Shown here one piece after another: positions 35,326 through 44,003 of a DNA stretch of 64,000 bases (its first letter is position 1; every line of letters starts with the position of its first letter). The DNA is from Cacconaster sp045642485. GTDB taxonomy: Bacteria > Bacteroidota > Bacteroidia > Bacteroidales > UBA932. The position numbers and the translations under genes were made by a program. The stretch lies in the NCBI GenBank assembly GCA_045642485.1, contig JAZUIV010000017.1, positions 1-64,000 of the forward strand, read 5' to 3'. The notes under the pieces were generated by a model that searched no databases, was not told the DNA's origin, and saw only the letters and a program-made list of their open reading frames with translations.

Positions 35326-36551
35326 TATCTTCTTATAGTTATCCTTATCGCCTCGGGATGGAGATTCGCCCACGCAGAGGCATCGTCCACCACCAGGGCG
35401 AGATAGCCGCCTCCTCCTGCACCGGGCATCTTCCAGGCAAGGACGCCGTCCATTGCGGAATAGAGCGCTATCGTTTCTGTGATGTAGCCGCAGTCGCAGC
35501 GCTCGCTGCCAATATAAGTCGGCCGGAGCATCCCAGGGAACATCGCCGTCTGCGCATTGAACGACGCCCTGTAGGCGGCGGCGAAAGCAGGCAGGTCGTG
35601 TCGCAGAATCGCATCCCAACAGGCGTCAGCCGCATCGGCGAGGGCCTTGACCTTGACCGGAGTGATATCCTTGCCTTCCACCACGGAGCAACCGGGCTTG
35701 CGGGGCTCCATAGGGACCATCACGATATGGTCCTCGAGGAACCTCAAGGTCATCTCATCGCTGCAGGTCTCTATCTTCTTGGGCCAGAAGTTGTTGTCAT
35801 AATAGTGGCGGCAGAGGCCGGGCACACAGATTCCGATGGAGTCCTGCGCTCCGCTGATGATGCCATCCTCACGCTCGGGGTTGTTCTCGAAGCAGAACAC
35901 CAGGCGGGCAAGAGTCTCCGGGTCCATCTTCGGGAGTTTCACCGGCCAGATTTTCTGTATCATCCTGCGGGTGGAAGTGCTCAGCCCGCATCTTTCGCGC
36001 ACCTCGAACGTGGGCTCCAGCGATATGGTGACGGCCCATCCGGGATGGTGCACACTCACGTAGGGCTGGTCAATCCAGGTGCCGGCAAGGTCGAGACGGG
36101 TGGGGATGCCGTAATTCCCGGTGGATTCGGTCTCGGCCCCCATCTCCTTTTTGAGGGAGGATGATGAACGGGCCTGCAACCCCTCTGCAGGGGTTCGCTG
36201 CAGTACAACATATTCTATCCCCCTCTCCTCGCAGATTTTCTTCTTGGCATCGGAGCCGCCTTCGGCATTGACCACGAAAATGTCGGGCCTGACACGGTCC
36301 AATGAGGGGAGGAAATCTATCACTCCCCTGCCCTCGTTGATGAGGGCTTCCTTGACGTACCTTACGGCACTCACCATAAAGAGACGCTCCTCCTGCGGGA
36401 ACATCGGTTTGTGGTGTTTGTACTCCTCGATTGTCCTGTCGGAGCCGATGCCCACATACAGATCCCCGTATTGCGAGGCCTGCTTGAAGAACTCTATATG
36501 ACCGCTGTGCAGCAGGTCGTAACATCCGGATACAAATACTTTCTTCGTCAT
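35325..36551 (-). CDS. Nucleotidyltransferase-GHMP kinase fusion
   Basis: 408 aa from the ATG at 36551 (MTKKVF; 36557 is also possible). Residues 1-135 are a cytidylyltransferase-like domain of the HldE-C/GmhB-linked type: VSGCYDLLHSGHIEFFKQA (7-25), with PAEGLQARSSSSLKK resembling its C-terminal loop. Residues about 145-400 are a GHMP kinase: GLSTST (189-194), GAQDSIG (234-240) and KMPGAGGGGYLAL (374-386). A sugar would be phosphorylated, then activated to a nucleotide sugar, as in FKP or HddA-like routes, but with a different domain pair. The sugar is unknown; rhamnose mutarotase and RmlCD beside it make a deoxyhexose or heptose plausible. Confidence 0.75.
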   Translation of the reverse strand: MTKKVFVSGCYDLLHSGHIEFFKQASQYGDLYVGIGSDRTIEEYKHHKPMFPQEERLFMVSAVRYVKEALINEGRGVIDFLPSLDRVRPDIFVVNAEGGSDAKKKICEERGIEYVVLQRTPAEGLQARSSSSLKKEMGAETESTGNYGIPTRLDLAGTWIDQPYVSVHHPGWAVTISLEPTFEVRERCGLSTSTRRMIQKIWPVKLPKMDPETLARLVFCFENNPEREDGIISGAQDSIGICVPGLCRHYYDNNFWPKKIETCSDEMTLRFLEDHIVMVPMEPRKPGCSVVEGKDITPVKVKALADAADACWDAILRHDLPAFAAAYRASFNAQTAMFPGMLRPTYIGSERCDCGYITETIALYSAMDGVLAWKMPGAGGGGYLALVVDDASAWANLHPEAIRITIRR

Positions 36552-36565
36552 TGTCATTTCTGGGA

Positions 36566-36603
36566 GTTTGCGCAAAACGCGAGTGACTCGCGTATTGCGC
36601 AAA
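36566..36603. repeat. Capsule palindrome, copy 9
   Basis: 38 bp copy with arms GTTTGCGC/GCGCAAAC, in the gap between the mutarotase-like gene and the fusion gene. Confidence 0.87.
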
Positions 36604-36616
36604 CTTTTCGTGTGAG

Positions 36617-36952
36617 TTATTGGTTCATATCGAAGATTTTGTCCATAAGTTGCCATTTGCTTGTGGACGGGAGCGAAGGGTCCGCGCCCTGGGCTTTGGA
36701 GACATAGGCCTCCCATTCCGCCTGGCGGGGCATCTGTGCAAGTCGTGCCCAATCCTTGTCCCAGTCGAAGTCATCGACCGTGTCGCATATCATAAAGGCG
36801 CTCGTCCCATTGAGATAAATCTGCATATCGAGTATGCCGACGGCCCTCTGACCCTCGATAATCTCCGGCCACACGCGGGCGTGCACCTCGCAGTATTTCC
36901 GAATCAATTCAGGATCGTCAACCAATTCCAGTGTCTGGCAATATCGTTTCAT
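36617..36952 (-). CDS. L-rhamnose mutarotase-like protein
   Basis: 111 aa of the RhaM family: YCEVHARVWPEIIEGQRAVG (about 20-39) has the conserved WPE, and IYLNGTSAFMICDTVDDFDW follows. RhaM interconverts anomers of L-rhamnose (related members act on fucose). Its place inside a capsule operon, between the phosphatase and the GHMP kinase fusion, suggests that a free sugar is used for nucleotide-sugar salvage. It overlaps the phosphatase gene by 4 bp. Confidence 0.82.
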   Translation of the reverse strand: MKRYCQTLELVDDPELIRKYCEVHARVWPEIIEGQRAVGILDMQIYLNGTSAFMICDTVDDFDWDKDWARLAQMPRQAEWEAYVSKAQGADPSLPSTSKWQLMDKIFDMNQ

Positions 36953-37662
36953 AGCTGATGTAGAGGATTCAGGTATTTTATAGGAAATTCAAGTTCAGCA
37001 ATGTTCCGGAAGTGGTGGGGAGTGTGGGTGTCGGTGCCGACATAACTGTACATCCCCCTGCCCAGGAGGTACTCCAGGATGCGGACGGAAGCAGGCCCAT
37101 AACAACCGCTCAGGGAGAGCAGGTTGAGTTGGAACTGCGCCCCCATATCGGCGAAACGCTCGAAAGTGTCCATATTGCCGGAGTAGTAGAGATATCTCTC
37201 CGGATGGGCGATTACGGGCGTGAGGCCCGCCATACCGATATTGAAGAGAGTCTGCTCGATAGTGGCGCTGGGGTACATATAGGACATCTCTATCATCACC
37301 TTGCCGGGCTCTATCTGAAGGAGTTCGGACATATTCCTCTCCTCGAACCCATCAACAACCATATACTCTCCTGCGAGCCGGATATCCATCCCATCCAGAC
37401 AATCGGACGGGAGAGCCTCCAGATAGCGGGCAAAAGCCTCCCGGATGCGCTCCTCGGTGTTGGAGACGAAGATTTCCGGGTTGAAGTGCGGAGTGTGGAC
37501 AACGGTTGTAATCCCGGATGCCTTCATCGCGCGCAGAATCTGCACCGAATCGGAAATATCCTGCACCCCGTCGTCCACCCCGGGCAAGAGATGGCAGTGC
37601 CAGTCGGTCTTCACTTCCAACTGGCTGAACCCTGCCGTTTTCTTTTTGAAAAGCCCTATCAC
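36949..37662 (-). CDS. CpsB/Wzb-type PHP tyrosine phosphatase
   Basis: 237 aa. Histidinol-phosphatase-like metal sites are clear: TDWHCHLLPGVDDG (about 19-32), VVHTPHFN, VIAHPERYLYY and VGTDTHTPHHF (near 215). It removes phosphate from the Wzc-type kinase tyrosine tail and so controls polymer export. It overlaps the kinase gene by 4 bp (ATGA) and the mutarotase gene by 4 bp. Confidence 0.9.
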   Translation of the reverse strand: MIGLFKKKTAGFSQLEVKTDWHCHLLPGVDDGVQDISDSVQILRAMKASGITTVVHTPHFNPEIFVSNTEERIREAFARYLEALPSDCLDGMDIRLAGEYMVVDGFEERNMSELLQIEPGKVMIEMSYMYPSATIEQTLFNIGMAGLTPVIAHPERYLYYSGNMDTFERFADMGAQFQLNLLSLSGCYGPASVRILEYLLGRGMYSYVGTDTHTPHHFRNIAELEFPIKYLNPLHQL

Positions 37663-40268
37663 TGCTTCTTATCGAATTTCTTTACAACGCCCTTCACTTT
37701 GTCAATCGCGTTGTGGAAATGGTGCCCCTTCTTCGCCTTCTCCGGGTCGGAACCATAACCATAACCGTATCCATAACCATAACCGTAACCGTAGCCGTAG
37801 CCTCGTCCGTAACCATAGCCCTTGCCATAGCCGTAGCCTCGTCCGTAACCATAGCCGTAACTTCCGTAGCCATAGCCGTAACGGAGGCGGTTGGAATCGA
37901 GGTCAAGTGCATTGAGGACAAGCTTCGGGGAGACAATTTCCCTCTCCTTGAAGAGTCTGATTATCTCGTCAAGCATCCTGAGAGCAGTCACCTCGCTCCT
38001 GATAACATACAGGGTGGTATCCACGAAGCGGTTGATGAGGATGGAGTCAGAAACGGGCATCATAGGGGCGGAGTCCACAATGACATAATCATATGCCGAA
38101 CGGTAATACTCCAGCAGTTCCTTGACCTTGTCCGTTGAAAGAATCTCGGTGGGGTTCGGCGGGACGCTTCCGGAGAATGCGACGTCTATCCCGTAAATCT
38201 CGCGAGCGTGAGTGATTGATTCCGCGGGGGAGGCGCATCTCCCGATGAGATATCCCACAACGGAATTGTCCTTGTCCATCTTGAGTTTGGGGAGATTGCC
38301 CTGAAGTGCCGGTTTCCTGAGGTCCATACCTACCAAAAGCACTTTCTTGCCCACGTGAGAGAGCGACAGCGCAAGGTTGGTGGCCACAAAGGACTTGCCT
38401 TCGCGGGGGGTTGAGGAGGTAATCTGTATCACCTTGGCCGGTATAAACTTGAGATTCGAGCGCAACATTCGGAAGGATTCGCTCTTGACGTCACGGGAGT
38501 GGACCTTGATGAATTCCATCGGGGCATCACTCTTCGGGAGAGTGGCCAGGATAGGGACATTTATATTCTTCTCCACGTCCTCCTTGGTCTGGACCGTTGT
38601 GCGGAGTGTGTCCTTGAGATAGACATAGACCGGAGCGGCGCAGCAGCCGACAATCAGGAACATCAGGTAAATCTTCATACGCTGAGGCGAAATAGGCGCG
38701 GAACTGCCGAAAGGAGTCTCGATTACACGCACGTTGTCCGGGACGGCGAACATCGAAATCTGGGCTTCCTCCCTCTTCTGCTGGAGAAGGAGATAGAGGG
38801 GCTCGATAATCTGCTGCTTGCGCTCGATCTGAGCAAGGTCGAACTGCTGGGTGGGGATATTCGACATCTTGCTCTTGGAGGTGCGCAGGACATTCTGAAT
38901 CTCCTTTGCCCGTATGTTATAGACCTTGTCCAGATTCTCAATCGAGAGCATAATGCTGTTGCGGCCGTCAGCAAGCTGGAGGTCGAGGTTGCGCACCCGG
39001 GGATTGTTCTCGGAGGAGTTGGCGACCATACGGTTCCTCTCCGCCACAAGGGTGTTGTATTCGTTGATGGTCTGGTTCAGTCCGGCATCGGTAAGGCCGA
39101 TGTTGGAGGGGATGACCTCGTATTTGCCGGATTTCATCGAATTGAGGTCCTGGATTATCATCGAGAGTATCTGCTGCTGCAAGCGGATGTCGGTGAGCTG
39201 GTTCTCATACTGCATATCGGAGGTGAGGGTGAGCTGCGACTGGGCCTCTATGTTGACAAGAGTCCTGTTCTGCTGATAGTTCCGATAGTCGGTTTCAACC
39301 TCTCCGAGTTCTCCGCTGATTGTTTCCAGACGCTTGTCGAGAAAATCGATGGTCGCTACCACAGACTGGTTCCTGAAGACCCTTGCTTCTTCCATATACT
39401 TGACAACCAGCATATTGAGCACATCGCTCGCACGGTCGGGCTTGGAGTCGAGCATTGTCATCGTGACGACATTGGTCCTGGATGTTTTTCCCGTCAGGCC
39501 GGGCTCCATCGCTACGGTGAGTTTTCCTGACAATTCGACACCCATAGCATAGGGTGAAGACCACGTCACCCTGAATTTGTCCCCTTCCTTGAGGGAGATG
39601 CCGTTCCTGGTGACAATCCTCAGGCTATAGCCGTTGCGCACAAATGGGGCGTCGAACGGGAGAAGCCTCTGCTCCTCCGTCCAGCCACCATCGACTCTCG
39701 CTCCGTTTTCAAGGAATCGGCTGAGGTAAATCCTCCCCTTGTCAGCCACTGTGAAGTCGAGGGTCAATCCCGAAGGCCTCGCGCTTTCAGGATACATCTC
39801 GTCGAACTCCAGGACGAGTTCGAAAGGGGAGTTCTCGTAATACTCGCTCTTGCGTATGCTGAACAGTTTTTTGGCCAGACCTGATTTCAGGAGATTCCTC
39901 GGGACTGAGTAGGAATAATACCTGTAGTTCAACCCGAGTTCATCGACAACCTTGGACATAAGGCCGGGGCTGCGGAGGATGAATACCTCATTGTCGATCT
40001 GGGAAGCCTGCTTGGAGCCGGTGATTTCCCTCAGGACGTTCATCTCGTTCGAGCCGCTGAACTGCTCTTCCACCAGCAATACCCTGGTCTTGCGCTCGAA
40101 GACAGGAGTCTGGAACTTGACGTATATGTACGCGACTATCAGGGCAAGCAGACCGAGCGATACAACCCAGTATCTCAACCCCCAGATGAAGGCGAGAAGT
40201 TCCCCGAATTTGAAGGAATCGTCCGTTGTGCCGGCCATCGGCTTTACTTTGTAACTGTTTTCTTCCAT
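37659..40268 (-). CDS. wzc: Wzc-type polysaccharide copolymerase/BY-kinase with Gly-Tyr tail
   Basis: 869 aa inner-membrane protein. TM1 is near 35-50 and TM2 near 531-550, with a Wzz domain and long coiled coil between. The cytoplasmic kinase has Walker A SSTPREGKSF (618-627), Walker A' LLVGMDLRKP (644-653) and Walker B YDYVIVDSAPM (726-736). The end (796-840) is an extreme GYGYG repeat with a few Arg/Lys/Ser instead of the usual Tyr cluster, followed by a basic tail. Partners are Wza upstream and the CpsB-type phosphatase downstream. Confidence 0.92.
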   Translation of the reverse strand: MEENSYKVKPMAGTTDDSFKFGELLAFIWGLRYWVVSLGLLALIVAYIYVKFQTPVFERKTRVLLVEEQFSGSNEMNVLREITGSKQASQIDNEVFILRSPGLMSKVVDELGLNYRYYSYSVPRNLLKSGLAKKLFSIRKSEYYENSPFELVLEFDEMYPESARPSGLTLDFTVADKGRIYLSRFLENGARVDGGWTEEQRLLPFDAPFVRNGYSLRIVTRNGISLKEGDKFRVTWSSPYAMGVELSGKLTVAMEPGLTGKTSRTNVVTMTMLDSKPDRASDVLNMLVVKYMEEARVFRNQSVVATIDFLDKRLETISGELGEVETDYRNYQQNRTLVNIEAQSQLTLTSDMQYENQLTDIRLQQQILSMIIQDLNSMKSGKYEVIPSNIGLTDAGLNQTINEYNTLVAERNRMVANSSENNPRVRNLDLQLADGRNSIMLSIENLDKVYNIRAKEIQNVLRTSKSKMSNIPTQQFDLAQIERKQQIIEPLYLLLQQKREEAQISMFAVPDNVRVIETPFGSSAPISPQRMKIYLMFLIVGCCAAPVYVYLKDTLRTTVQTKEDVEKNINVPILATLPKSDAPMEFIKVHSRDVKSESFRMLRSNLKFIPAKVIQITSSTPREGKSFVATNLALSLSHVGKKVLLVGMDLRKPALQGNLPKLKMDKDNSVVGYLIGRCASPAESITHAREIYGIDVAFSGSVPPNPTEILSTDKVKELLEYYRSAYDYVIVDSAPMMPVSDSILINRFVDTTLYVIRSEVTALRMLDEIIRLFKEREIVSPKLVLNALDLDSNRLRYGYGYGSYGYGYGRGYGYGKGYGYGRGYGYGYGYGYGYGYGYGSDPEKAKKGHHFHNAIDKVKGVVKKFDKKQ
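37749..37883. repeat. Gly-Tyr codon repeat in wzc
   Basis: Short near-tandem units of six bases (coding GGC/GGT/GGA then TAC/TAT; reverse GTATCC, GTAACC and so on) run for about 135 bp. Slippage in 6 bp steps could lengthen or shorten the tail without shifting the frame. Confidence 0.8.
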
Positions 40269-40280
40269 AGTTCTGAAGTT

Positions 40281-41075
40281 TTATCTTGTAAGTGTCAGTA
40301 TCAATGAAACCACAGCCAGCATAGTGGTGATGGAGCTCAATACTATACTCCATATGCCTGTAGCTGTCGTGGCCGAGGTCACCCGTGAAGCGGAAGGACG
40401 GACATACAGGATGTCGTTCTGCTGCATATAGTAGATGTCCGAATTGAGAAGGGAGGCATCCCTGAGGTCAATCTTGTAGTAAGTCGGAGTGCCATCGACC
40501 TCACGGATGAGAATCACGTCGCAGCGTTCCGCAGTGAGCAGCAAATCCCCCGCCTGGCCCAGGGCCTGGAAGATATTGATGCGCTCGGAACCCATACTGT
40601 AGGTACCGGGGCTTCTTACCTCTCCGAGAATCGTTATCTTGTAGTTCCTGAAGGAGACATAGACAACCGGGGACTTGACGTCCTTGCTGATTTCGGCTGT
40701 CAGATAATCGACGAGTTCCGAACGGGTCATCCCCTCCACCTTGATTTTGCCGAGGGTGGGGAAGTTGATTTCCCCGTTGACATCGACAAGATAGGAAAGG
40801 GTGGCTCTCTCCGGGTCATTGGTAGAGCCGCCCGTTTCGTTGAGCGTGAGGTTGTAGGGCATCACGACCGCCTTGTCCGGCCCGGACACCACGATGTTGA
40901 GAAGGTCGTCCTTCTTGATTCTCGCTTCGTACTGGGAGGTGAGTTTCTGGAGCTGCACCTCGTCAATGTTCTGCAAATAGACAATCTCCTTGGCTGTTGT
41001 GCAGGAGGCAAGGATGGCGGACAAAGGCAGTACGGCCGCCGCCACCCTGAGGATAATGATAAAAATTCGTTTCAT
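40281..41075 (-). CDS. wza: Wza-type outer-membrane polysaccharide export lipoprotein
   Basis: 264 aa from the ATG at 41075. Signal peptide with lipobox LSAILASC (Cys near residue 25). Then the export domain (IKKDDLLNIVVSGPDKAVVM), SYLVDVNGEINFPTLGKIKV, a SLBB-like region (ITILGEVRSPGTYSMGSERI) and a C-terminal hydrophobic segment (about 235-260) that may be the membrane-crossing helix. Exports polymer together with Wzc. It is 12 bp upstream of the wzc start. Confidence 0.9.
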   Translation of the reverse strand: MKRIFIIILRVAAAVLPLSAILASCTTAKEIVYLQNIDEVQLQKLTSQYEARIKKDDLLNIVVSGPDKAVVMPYNLTLNETGGSTNDPERATLSYLVDVNGEINFPTLGKIKVEGMTRSELVDYLTAEISKDVKSPVVYVSFRNYKITILGEVRSPGTYSMGSERINIFQALGQAGDLLLTAERCDVILIREVDGTPTYYKIDLRDASLLNSDIYYMQQNDILYVRPSASRVTSATTATGIWSIVLSSITTMLAVVSLILTLTR

Positions 41076-41092
41076 AACGTATCTGTTGATTA

Positions 41093-42154
41093 TTATTGTC
41101 GTGTTGTTTCCGACGGTTTGTAGAAAGAGTTGTACCACCCGGCGAAAGCGCGCAGCCCCTGCCTGAGCGGTGTCGAAGGTCTGAAGCCGAAGTCTCGCTC
41201 CAGGGCGGAGGTGTCGGCATACGTTACAGGGACGTCGCCGGGCTGCATCGGGACCAGTTCCCTATGGGCCTCGAAGTCGTAGTCCGCGGGCAGGACTCCT
41301 GCCGCAACCAGCTCTTCCTGAAGAATTTGTACAAAGTCAAGCAGATTCTCCGGGCAGGAGTTGCCTATGTTATAGACCTTGTAGGGAGGCAGCGGGAGGC
41401 CGTCGGGGCCGGTCTGCCTTGCCGGGGCTTTGTGAATCACCCTCTGCACCCCTTCGACTATGTCGTCGATGTATGTGAAGTCGCGCCTGCAGTTGCCGTA
41501 GTTGAAAATCTGAATCTTCTCACCCCGGAGCAACTTGTCGGTGAAACCGAAATAAGCCATATCGGGGCGGCCGGCGGGGCCATAGACGGTGAAAAACCGC
41601 AGGCCCGTGCTCGGGATATCGTAAAGCTTTGAATATGAATGTGCAAGCAGTTCGTTGCTTTTCTTGGTGGCGGCGTAGAGGCTCACCGGGTTATCGACCT
41701 TGTCCTCCTCGGAGAAGGGAACCTTCGCGTTGCCGCCATATACCGAACTGGAACTGGCATAGACCAGGTGCTCCACCGGAAAGTGCCGGCACGCCTCAAG
41801 GATGTTGTAGAATCCGATGAGGTTGCTCTCGATGTATGCCCCCGGATTGGTGATGCTGTAGCGCACTCCCGCCTGGGCGGCGAGGTTCACCGCAACATCA
41901 AACCGATACTGCCCGAATAGGCTGTCAACCAGAGCTTTGTCTGCGATATTCCCCCTTACGAAGGTGTATCGGCTCTCAGGGTGCTCCGCCGCACATTTCG
42001 AGACCTGCTCCAGACGCCACTCCTTGAGACTGACGTCATAGTAGTCGTTGACGGAGTCCAGGCCGACTATCTCGACGGAAGGCTCGGTTCTCAGCAGCCT
42101 GAGCGCCAGATTGCTCCCTATGAATCCGGCCGAGCCGGTAATCAGAATCTTCAT
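41093..42154 (-). CDS. NAD-dependent epimerase (UDP-glucuronate 4-epimerase type)
   Basis: 353 aa from the ATG at 42154 (MKILITGSAGFIGSNLALRL). VNLAAQAGVRYSITNPGAYI is the family's signature region, followed by YASSSSVYGGN and the catalytic YAATKKSNE (YxxxK). LRFFTVYGPAGRPDMAYFGF is typical of CapI/GAE-like enzymes that interconvert UDP-GlcA and UDP-GalA. It is the first gene of the right capsule block; a promoter box on its strand lies at 42253-42260. The neighbouring ugd would supply the substrate. Confidence 0.85.
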   Translation of the reverse strand: MKILITGSAGFIGSNLALRLLRTEPSVEIVGLDSVNDYYDVSLKEWRLEQVSKCAAEHPESRYTFVRGNIADKALVDSLFGQYRFDVAVNLAAQAGVRYSITNPGAYIESNLIGFYNILEACRHFPVEHLVYASSSSVYGGNAKVPFSEEDKVDNPVSLYAATKKSNELLAHSYSKLYDIPSTGLRFFTVYGPAGRPDMAYFGFTDKLLRGEKIQIFNYGNCRRDFTYIDDIVEGVQRVIHKAPARQTGPDGLPLPPYKVYNIGNSCPENLLDFVQILQEELVAAGVLPADYDFEAHRELVPMQPGDVPVTYADTSALERDFGFRPSTPLRQGLRAFAGWYNSFYKPSETTRQ

Positions 42155-42252
42155 TTTTGCAATTTTCTTCGGAAAAGACAATAACTTCGTCTCTGCCTGT
42201 CACATTGACAAGCAGACATATACGTCGAGGGATACAACTTCCCTTAAGGGAA

Positions 42253-42260
42253 CAAAGTTA
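42253..42260 (-). promoter_or_regulatory. Bacteroidota-type -7 box for the capsule block
   Basis: TAACTTTG on the minus strand matches TAnnTTTG, about 100 bp upstream of the epimerase start. No good -33 box is visible at the usual distance. Confidence 0.45.
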
Positions 42261-42301
42261 TTAAAAAAACCTCACAAATGGATTATTTTTTTAATAATGA
42301 C

Positions 42302-42309
42302 TAACTTTG
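42302..42309 (+). promoter_or_regulatory. Bacteroidota-type -7 box for the GH123-like gene
   Basis: TAACTTTG on the plus strand matches TAnnTTTG, 44 bp upstream of the ATG at 42353. The -33 region is only T-rich. Confidence 0.5.
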
Positions 42310-42352
42310 TCAGGAAACGCAAAACGACAGTCAAAATCAAAAATCCGAAAAT

Positions 42353-43978
42353 ATGAATAGAACATCTGCTCTTATCGCCGCGGCGGCAATCCTGACACTG
42401 CTTTCACAGGGTATCGCCGCCCAAAGTTTCGTATGGGGTTCCACTGACGTGCGATACAGCCGCACCCCGGCTCCCGAAGCCTGCAAGGCTCCCGACCTGA
42501 CCGCCTGGAAGGGGGAACGGGTGAGCGCCCAGGCCGTATTCTCCGCAAAGGATGAATCGACCGTCAGAATAGCCGTCTCCGACCTTAAATGCGGCAAGAA
42601 GGTCATCCCCGCATCCTGCATATCGCACTCCTTCGTGGATTATGTAATCTCCGACTATTACGGGAGGCTGGGAGAAAATGTGTCGCTTCAGCCGGACCGG
42701 ATGGTCAACGCGGACTCCTTCAAGGTTGCCGCCGGGAACAACTGCCCTGTCTGGTTCACCGTCCAGGTGCCCCGGGATGCCGCGGCAGGCAGATACAGGG
42801 GCTCGGTCAGCATCTCCTGCGAAAGCGGTACAATCGCCCTCCCCATCAGCGTCACTGTCACCGACAGGGTCCTCCCAGCCCCCGAAGAGTGGGCGTTCCG
42901 TCTCGATTTGTGGCAGGACCCCTATGCTTTCGCGAGGTATTTCAATGTTCCGCTTTGGAGCGAAGAGCACTTCGCGGCGATGCGCCCGGCCATTGAGAAG
43001 TACGCCGCCGCGGGGGGAAAGGTCATCACAGCCTCTATCATCCGTCACCCCTGGAACAGCCAGACCTACGACCCCTACGAGAGTATGGTGGCAAAGACAA
43101 AGCACCTGGACGGCAGCTGGAGCTACGACTACAGCGTATTCGACAGGTGGGTGGAGTTTATGCTCTCCTGCGGTGTCACGGGGCAGATTGACTGCTACAC
43201 AGTCGTCCCCTGGGGCTATGAGTTCGAGTATTTCGACCTTGCCTCTTCCACCGTCAGGACTCTGTCCTGCAATCCTGGAGAGAAGGCCTACGAAGAGTAC
43301 ATCCTCCCCTTCCTCACCGATTTCGCGGCGCATCTCAAGGGAAAGGGATGGTTCGGCAAGACCTGCATTGCGATGGACGAGCGCCCGATGGACCAGTTGA
43401 TAGCGGCAAGGGAGGTTGTCCGCAGGGCGGACCCGGGGTTCAAGATTCAGGGTGCGGTGAACTACTCCCCTGACGTCGTGGACATTATGCACGATATCAG
43501 CGTGGGATATGAATATTCCGGACTGCCGGATGAGGTGAAGGTCAGCAGAAGGGCCGCCGGTCAATATACAACCATCTACACCTGCTGCAATCCGATGCAC
43601 CCAAACACCTTCACCTTCTCCCCCCTGGCCGAATCGGAATACATCGGTCTTTCGGCGGCCGCACGCGGCTATGACGGGTATCTTCGCTGGGCGCTATTCA
43701 GCTGGCCCGAGGATCCCTGCACTGACAGCCGTTTCGGCAGTTGGCTCAGCGGTGACACATACCTCCTCTACCCCGAGGGGAGCAGCCTCCGTTTCGAACG
43801 GCTGGTTGAAGGCATTCAGGATTTCGAAAAAGTACGTATCCTGAAGAAGACCGGAGATGCGAAAATTTTCAAGGCGCTGGAGACAATCCTCGCCCCGTTC
43901 GGGCAGATTGTCACCGATGACTCGCTCAACGCTTCCGAGACCGTCCGCAAAGCCAAATCCGCCCTCAACAGACTTTGA
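42353..43978 (+). CDS. DUF4091/GH123-like secreted glycoside hydrolase
   Basis: 541 aa with a signal peptide (MNRTSALIAAAAILTLLSQG, cut after about residue 23). The middle and C-terminal (beta/alpha)-barrel is of the DUF4091/GH123 family, and FGKTCIAMDERPMDQLI (near 337-353) holds the paired Asp-Glu that serves as catalytic residues in GH123 beta-N-acetylgalactosaminidases. Substrate is likely a GalNAc-containing glycan, but related GH123-like proteins have other uses. It stands alone on the plus strand, and converges with the metallophosphoesterase gene. Confidence 0.8.
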   Translation: MNRTSALIAAAAILTLLSQGIAAQSFVWGSTDVRYSRTPAPEACKAPDLTAWKGERVSAQAVFSAKDESTVRIAVSDLKCGKKVIPASCISHSFVDYVISDYYGRLGENVSLQPDRMVNADSFKVAAGNNCPVWFTVQVPRDAAAGRYRGSVSISCESGTIALPISVTVTDRVLPAPEEWAFRLDLWQDPYAFARYFNVPLWSEEHFAAMRPAIEKYAAAGGKVITASIIRHPWNSQTYDPYESMVAKTKHLDGSWSYDYSVFDRWVEFMLSCGVTGQIDCYTVVPWGYEFEYFDLASSTVRTLSCNPGEKAYEEYILPFLTDFAAHLKGKGWFGKTCIAMDERPMDQLIAAREVVRRADPGFKIQGAVNYSPDVVDIMHDISVGYEYSGLPDEVKVSRRAAGQYTTIYTCCNPMHPNTFTFSPLAESEYIGLSAAARGYDGYLRWALFSWPEDPCTDSRFGSWLSGDTYLLYPEGSSLRFERLVEGIQDFEKVRILKKTGDAKIFKALETILAPFGQIVTDDSLNASETVRKAKSALNRL

Positions 43979-44001
43979 ACAAACGCGATGCGCGTTTGTA
44001 C
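43979..44001. terminator. Convergent-gene hairpin
   Basis: A perfect 9 bp stem (ACAAACGCG/CGCGTTTGT, loop ATG) lies in the 25 bp between two convergent stop codons. It has no long T-run, so it may be a bidirectional terminator or a small repeat. Confidence 0.5.
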
Positions 44002-44003
44002 AA

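Noticed and set aside
35326..35619. An N-terminal extension of RmlC
   Set aside because: It overlaps the fusion gene and has no cupin character; the start shares a base with the previous stop (TAATG).
36552..36752. An N-terminal extension of the nucleotidyltransferase-GHMP fusion
   Set aside because: It reads through palindrome copy 9 and the mutarotase gene in another frame; the family begins at MTKKVF.
37694..37936. A separate Met/Ala/Thr-rich repeat protein
   Set aside because: It is a shadow of the Gly-Tyr repeat in wzc.
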